Of a stretch of 7,325 nt of DNA, positions 5,394 through 7,325 are shown in pieces. The notes under the pieces are model-generated. The model worked only from the letters and a program-made list of their open reading frames with translations. It made no database searches and had not been told where the DNA came from. How positions within the stretch are numbered: position 1 is the first letter of the stretch; every line of letters begins with the position of its first letter. The stretch comes from JBKBMT01 sp046295655 (GTDB taxonomy: Bacteria > Pseudomonadota > Alphaproteobacteria > Rhodobacterales > Rhodobacteraceae). The position numbers and the translations under genes were made by a program. The DNA lies in contig JBKBMT010000102.1 of the NCBI GenBank assembly GCA_046295655.1, positions 1 to 7,325 of the forward strand, in the 5' to 3' direction.

Positions 5394-6978
5394 GCGGTTC
5401 CGCATCCGCCGCGCGGCGCCGCAGATCGACCCCGCGCCGGTGTCGGCGGTCGATGACGGCTTCGGCCCCGGCCGGTTTCCGACCGCAGCGCCGGAGGAGG
5501 TTGTGGGACAGGCCGAGATCGCCGACGAGACGGAACTGGAGGCGATCCGGCGCGAGGGGTTGACCGGACGCCAGTTGCGCCTTGCCCGGCGTGTGGCGCA
5601 GAAGCACGGCCTCGCCGCCACATCGGATTACGATGCGGTGCGCCTGCTGCGCCGGGCGGGCATCGATCCGTTCCAGCGTTCGGCGATCCTCGAACTGGTG
5701 ACGGCCGCCGGCGCAGGCGGTGGCAACCGCGGGGCGGACGGCGAGGGGCTTCCCGCCCTGGCCGCCGGACCCGATCTGCCGGCACACCACCCCGGGGCCG
5801 GCCTGCCCTCGACCCGCGTCCGCGCCCAGAGCCCCGCAAGCGAGGTCGAGCGGATCCAGCGCGACATCCTTCGCCGCCGCCGGCGGCGGCTGGCGCTGCT
5901 GATGGCACGGCTCGGCGCCTTCGTGATGCTGCCGACCTTCATTGCGGGCTGGTACTTCTATGTCGTCGCGACCCCGCTTTACGCGACGAAGTCGGAATTC
6001 GTGATCCAGCAGGCCGAGCCCCAGGCCGCCGCGGGGCTGCGCAGCATGTTCTCGGGCACCCAGTTCGCCACCGCGCAGGACAGCATGGCGGTCCAGGGCT
6101 ATCTGCAATCGCGCGAGGCGATGCAGCGGCTGGACCGCGACGTGGGGTTCCGGGTGCATTTCGCGGGGCCGCAGATCGACCCGATCCTGCGGCTGGACCC
6201 GGATGCCTCGTTCGAGGCGGCCTTCAAGACCTATCGGTCCAACGTGAAGATCTCCTACGATCCGACCGAAGGCATCATCAAGATGGAGGTCAGTGCGCCC
6301 AGCCCGGAACTGTCCGAGGCCTGGAGCAAGGCGCTGATCGCCTATGCCGAGGAACAGGTCGATCGCATGACCCAGCGCCTGCGCGAGCAGCAGATGCAGG
6401 ACGCGCGCAGCAGCTTCGAGGACGCCGAGGCGAAGATGCAGGCCGCGCAGGCCCGCGTCGTCGAATTGCAGGAGCGCTTCAAGGTCCTGTCGAGCGAGGT
6501 CGAGGTCGGGCTGATCACCGCGCAGATCACGGCGCTGGAGGGCCAGCTGACGCAGGACCGGCTTTCGCTGGCGCAGATGCTCTCGAACCCCAGCCCGAAC
6601 CGGGCCCGGGTCGAACCCCTGCAGCGGCGGGTGGCGACACTGGAATCCGAGATCGCGGCCCTGCGCGCCCGGCTGACCGAAGGCAATGCGGACGGTGCAT
6701 CCATCGCCCGGGTCCAGAGCGAACTTCTGGTCGCCGAGGCTGATGTCGCGACGCGGCAGTTGCTGCTGTCACAGTCGCTGCAGCAGATGGAAAGCGCCCG
6801 GATCGAGGCCAACCGGCAGGTGCGCTATCTCTCGGTCTCGGTCAGCCCGGTCGCGCCGGATGTGGCCACCTATCCGCGCGCCTTCGAGAACACCGCAGTT
6901 GCCATGCTGATCTTTGGCGGCATCTATCTGATGATCGCCATGACCGGCTCGATCCTGCGGGAACAGGTCACCTCCTGA
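5371..6978 (+). CDS. kpsE: Capsule export inner-membrane protein (KpsE-like, PCP family) with N-terminal extension
   Basis: This 535-residue polysaccharide co-polymerase-type protein links the inner-membrane exporter to the outer-membrane KpsD in capsule export. Residues 1-172 are a cytoplasmic extension. It contains a helical, charged segment at about 50-115 (including TGRQLRLARRVAQKHG and AVRLLRRAGIDPFQ) and a Pro/Gly-rich stretch at 115-155, and ends in an RRRRRR cluster. The first membrane helix is at about 174-200, followed by the family-typical TPLYATKSEFVIQ. The periplasmic part holds a long coiled coil at about 330-485. A Pro-containing segment (SPVAPDVATYPR) precedes the second membrane helix at about 505-526. 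E. coli KpsE is about 380 residues, so the extra length is the N-terminal part. The ATG at 5371 lies inside kpsT with AGGCGG 4 bases upstream; an earlier in-frame ATG at 5323 has less support. The two genes are probably coupled. Confidence 0.9.
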   Translation: MITKPRARRFRIRRAAPQIDPAPVSAVDDGFGPGRFPTAAPEEVVGQAEIADETELEAIRREGLTGRQLRLARRVAQKHGLAATSDYDAVRLLRRAGIDPFQRSAILELVTAAGAGGGNRGADGEGLPALAAGPDLPAHHPGAGLPSTRVRAQSPASEVERIQRDILRRRRRRLALLMARLGAFVMLPTFIAGWYFYVVATPLYATKSEFVIQQAEPQAAAGLRSMFSGTQFATAQDSMAVQGYLQSREAMQRLDRDVGFRVHFAGPQIDPILRLDPDASFEAAFKTYRSNVKISYDPTEGIIKMEVSAPSPELSEAWSKALIAYAEEQVDRMTQRLREQQMQDARSSFEDAEAKMQAAQARVVELQERFKVLSSEVEVGLITAQITALEGQLTQDRLSLAQMLSNPSPNRARVEPLQRRVATLESEIAALRARLTEGNADGASIARVQSELLVAEADVATRQLLLSQSLQQMESARIEANRQVRYLSVSVSPVAPDVATYPRAFENTAVAMLIFGGIYLMIAMTGSILREQVTS

Positions 6979-6987
6979 AAGGGCGGC

Positions 6988-7239
6988 TCAGGTCATGCCC
7001 AGCGCCTGCTTGTAAAGCTCCAGCACTGCCTCTTCCTCGGCAATGTCGTCGGGCTTGCGCTTGCGCAGGGCGATGACCTTGCGCATCACCCGCGTGTCGT
7101 AGCCCCGGCCCTTGGCCTCGGCCATCAGTTCCTTCTGCTGTTCGGCCACGTCCTGCTTCTCGGCCTCGAGCTGCTCGTAGCGCTCGATGAACTGGCGCAG
7201 CTCGTCGGCGGTGACGGCAAAGGAATCGGGGGTGCTCAT
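6988..7239 (-). CDS. gapR: GapR-family (DUF2312/UPF0335) nucleoid-associated protein
   Basis: This 83-residue protein matches the compact GapR/UPF0335 family throughout. A first helix (about 10-43, ADELRQFIERYEQLEAEK and following) forms the coiled-coil dimer part. The conserved core AEAKGRGYDTRVMRKVIALRK (40-60) comes next, then the acidic EEEAVLELYKQALG helix at the end. In Caulobacter, GapR binds overtwisted, AT-rich DNA ahead of replication and transcription; the same role here is inferred from homology. The start at 7239 follows AAGAGG with a 5-base gap. The gene is convergent with kpsE, the stops lying only 9 bases apart, and no terminator hairpin is visible between them, so their transcripts probably overlap. 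Confidence 0.93.
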   Translation of the reverse strand: MSTPDSFAVTADELRQFIERYEQLEAEKQDVAEQQKELMAEAKGRGYDTRVMRKVIALRKRKPDDIAEEEAVLELYKQALGMT

Positions 7240-7267
7240 GTCTGCCTCTTTTCCGGGTTCGCGCCCT

Positions 7268-7296
7268 GACCTATCCGCACTGGCCGAGCCCTTCAA
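7268..7296 (-). promoter_or_regulatory. Possible promoter of gapR
   Basis: On the minus strand TTGAAG (7296-7291) is followed after 17 bases by TAGGTC (7273-7268), 28 bases upstream of the gapR start. The -35 is reasonable but the -10 is a poor match, so this is only a candidate. Confidence 0.3.
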
Positions 7297-7325
7297 CCCG
7301 GCTGGACGCAGGCGACCCGTCCGGC

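Noticed and set aside
5206..6159. Minus-strand open frame (317 codons) opposite kpsT and kpsE
   Set aside because: It is antisense to clear capsule-export genes, is His/Arg/Gly-rich and has no motif.

Overview
This is a GC-rich, gene-dense stretch of alphaproteobacterial chromosome, most likely from the Rhodobacterales. That assignment is inferred from the base composition, the GapR (DUF2312) gene, the KpsT/KpsE variants with their order-typical look, and a lysine/alanine-tailed HU-like protein next to a tRNA-Val. No species can be named from the sequence alone.

Layout, left to right. Positions 1-184 hold no gene I can support. A minus-strand unit follows: an HU-family protein (272-727) with tRNA-Val(CAC) only 12 bases past its stop (185-259), driven by a recognisable sigma70-type promoter whose -10 hexamer sits inside a perfect inverted repeat. 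Next on the minus strand is a subtilisin-like (S8) serine protease with a likely Tat signal peptide (899-2221). On the plus strand come a SAM-dependent methyltransferase gene broken by one in-frame TAA (2412-3227), an ECF sigma factor (3324-3854) and its overlapping membrane anti-sigma factor (3851-4573). A promoter and a strongly structured leader then precede two overlapping capsule-export genes, kpsT (4734-5393) and kpsE (5371-6978). The window ends with gapR on the minus strand (6988-7239), convergent with kpsE.

The most interesting result is regulatory. The protease and the sigma factor genes are about 1 kb apart and transcribed in opposite directions. Each carries the same ECF-type promoter signature in its upstream region: GGAAT-N17-CGTT for the protease and GGAAT-N16-CGTT for the sigma factor. 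This suggests a self-contained envelope-stress module in which the sigma factor activates itself, its membrane anti-sigma factor and an exported protease. The broken methyltransferase lies between the two promoters. Whether the protease acts on the anti-sigma factor is speculation.

KpsT and KpsE would be the ATPase and the periplasm-spanning inner-membrane component of an ABC-transporter-dependent capsule exporter. The permease KpsM and the outer-membrane KpsD are not in this window.
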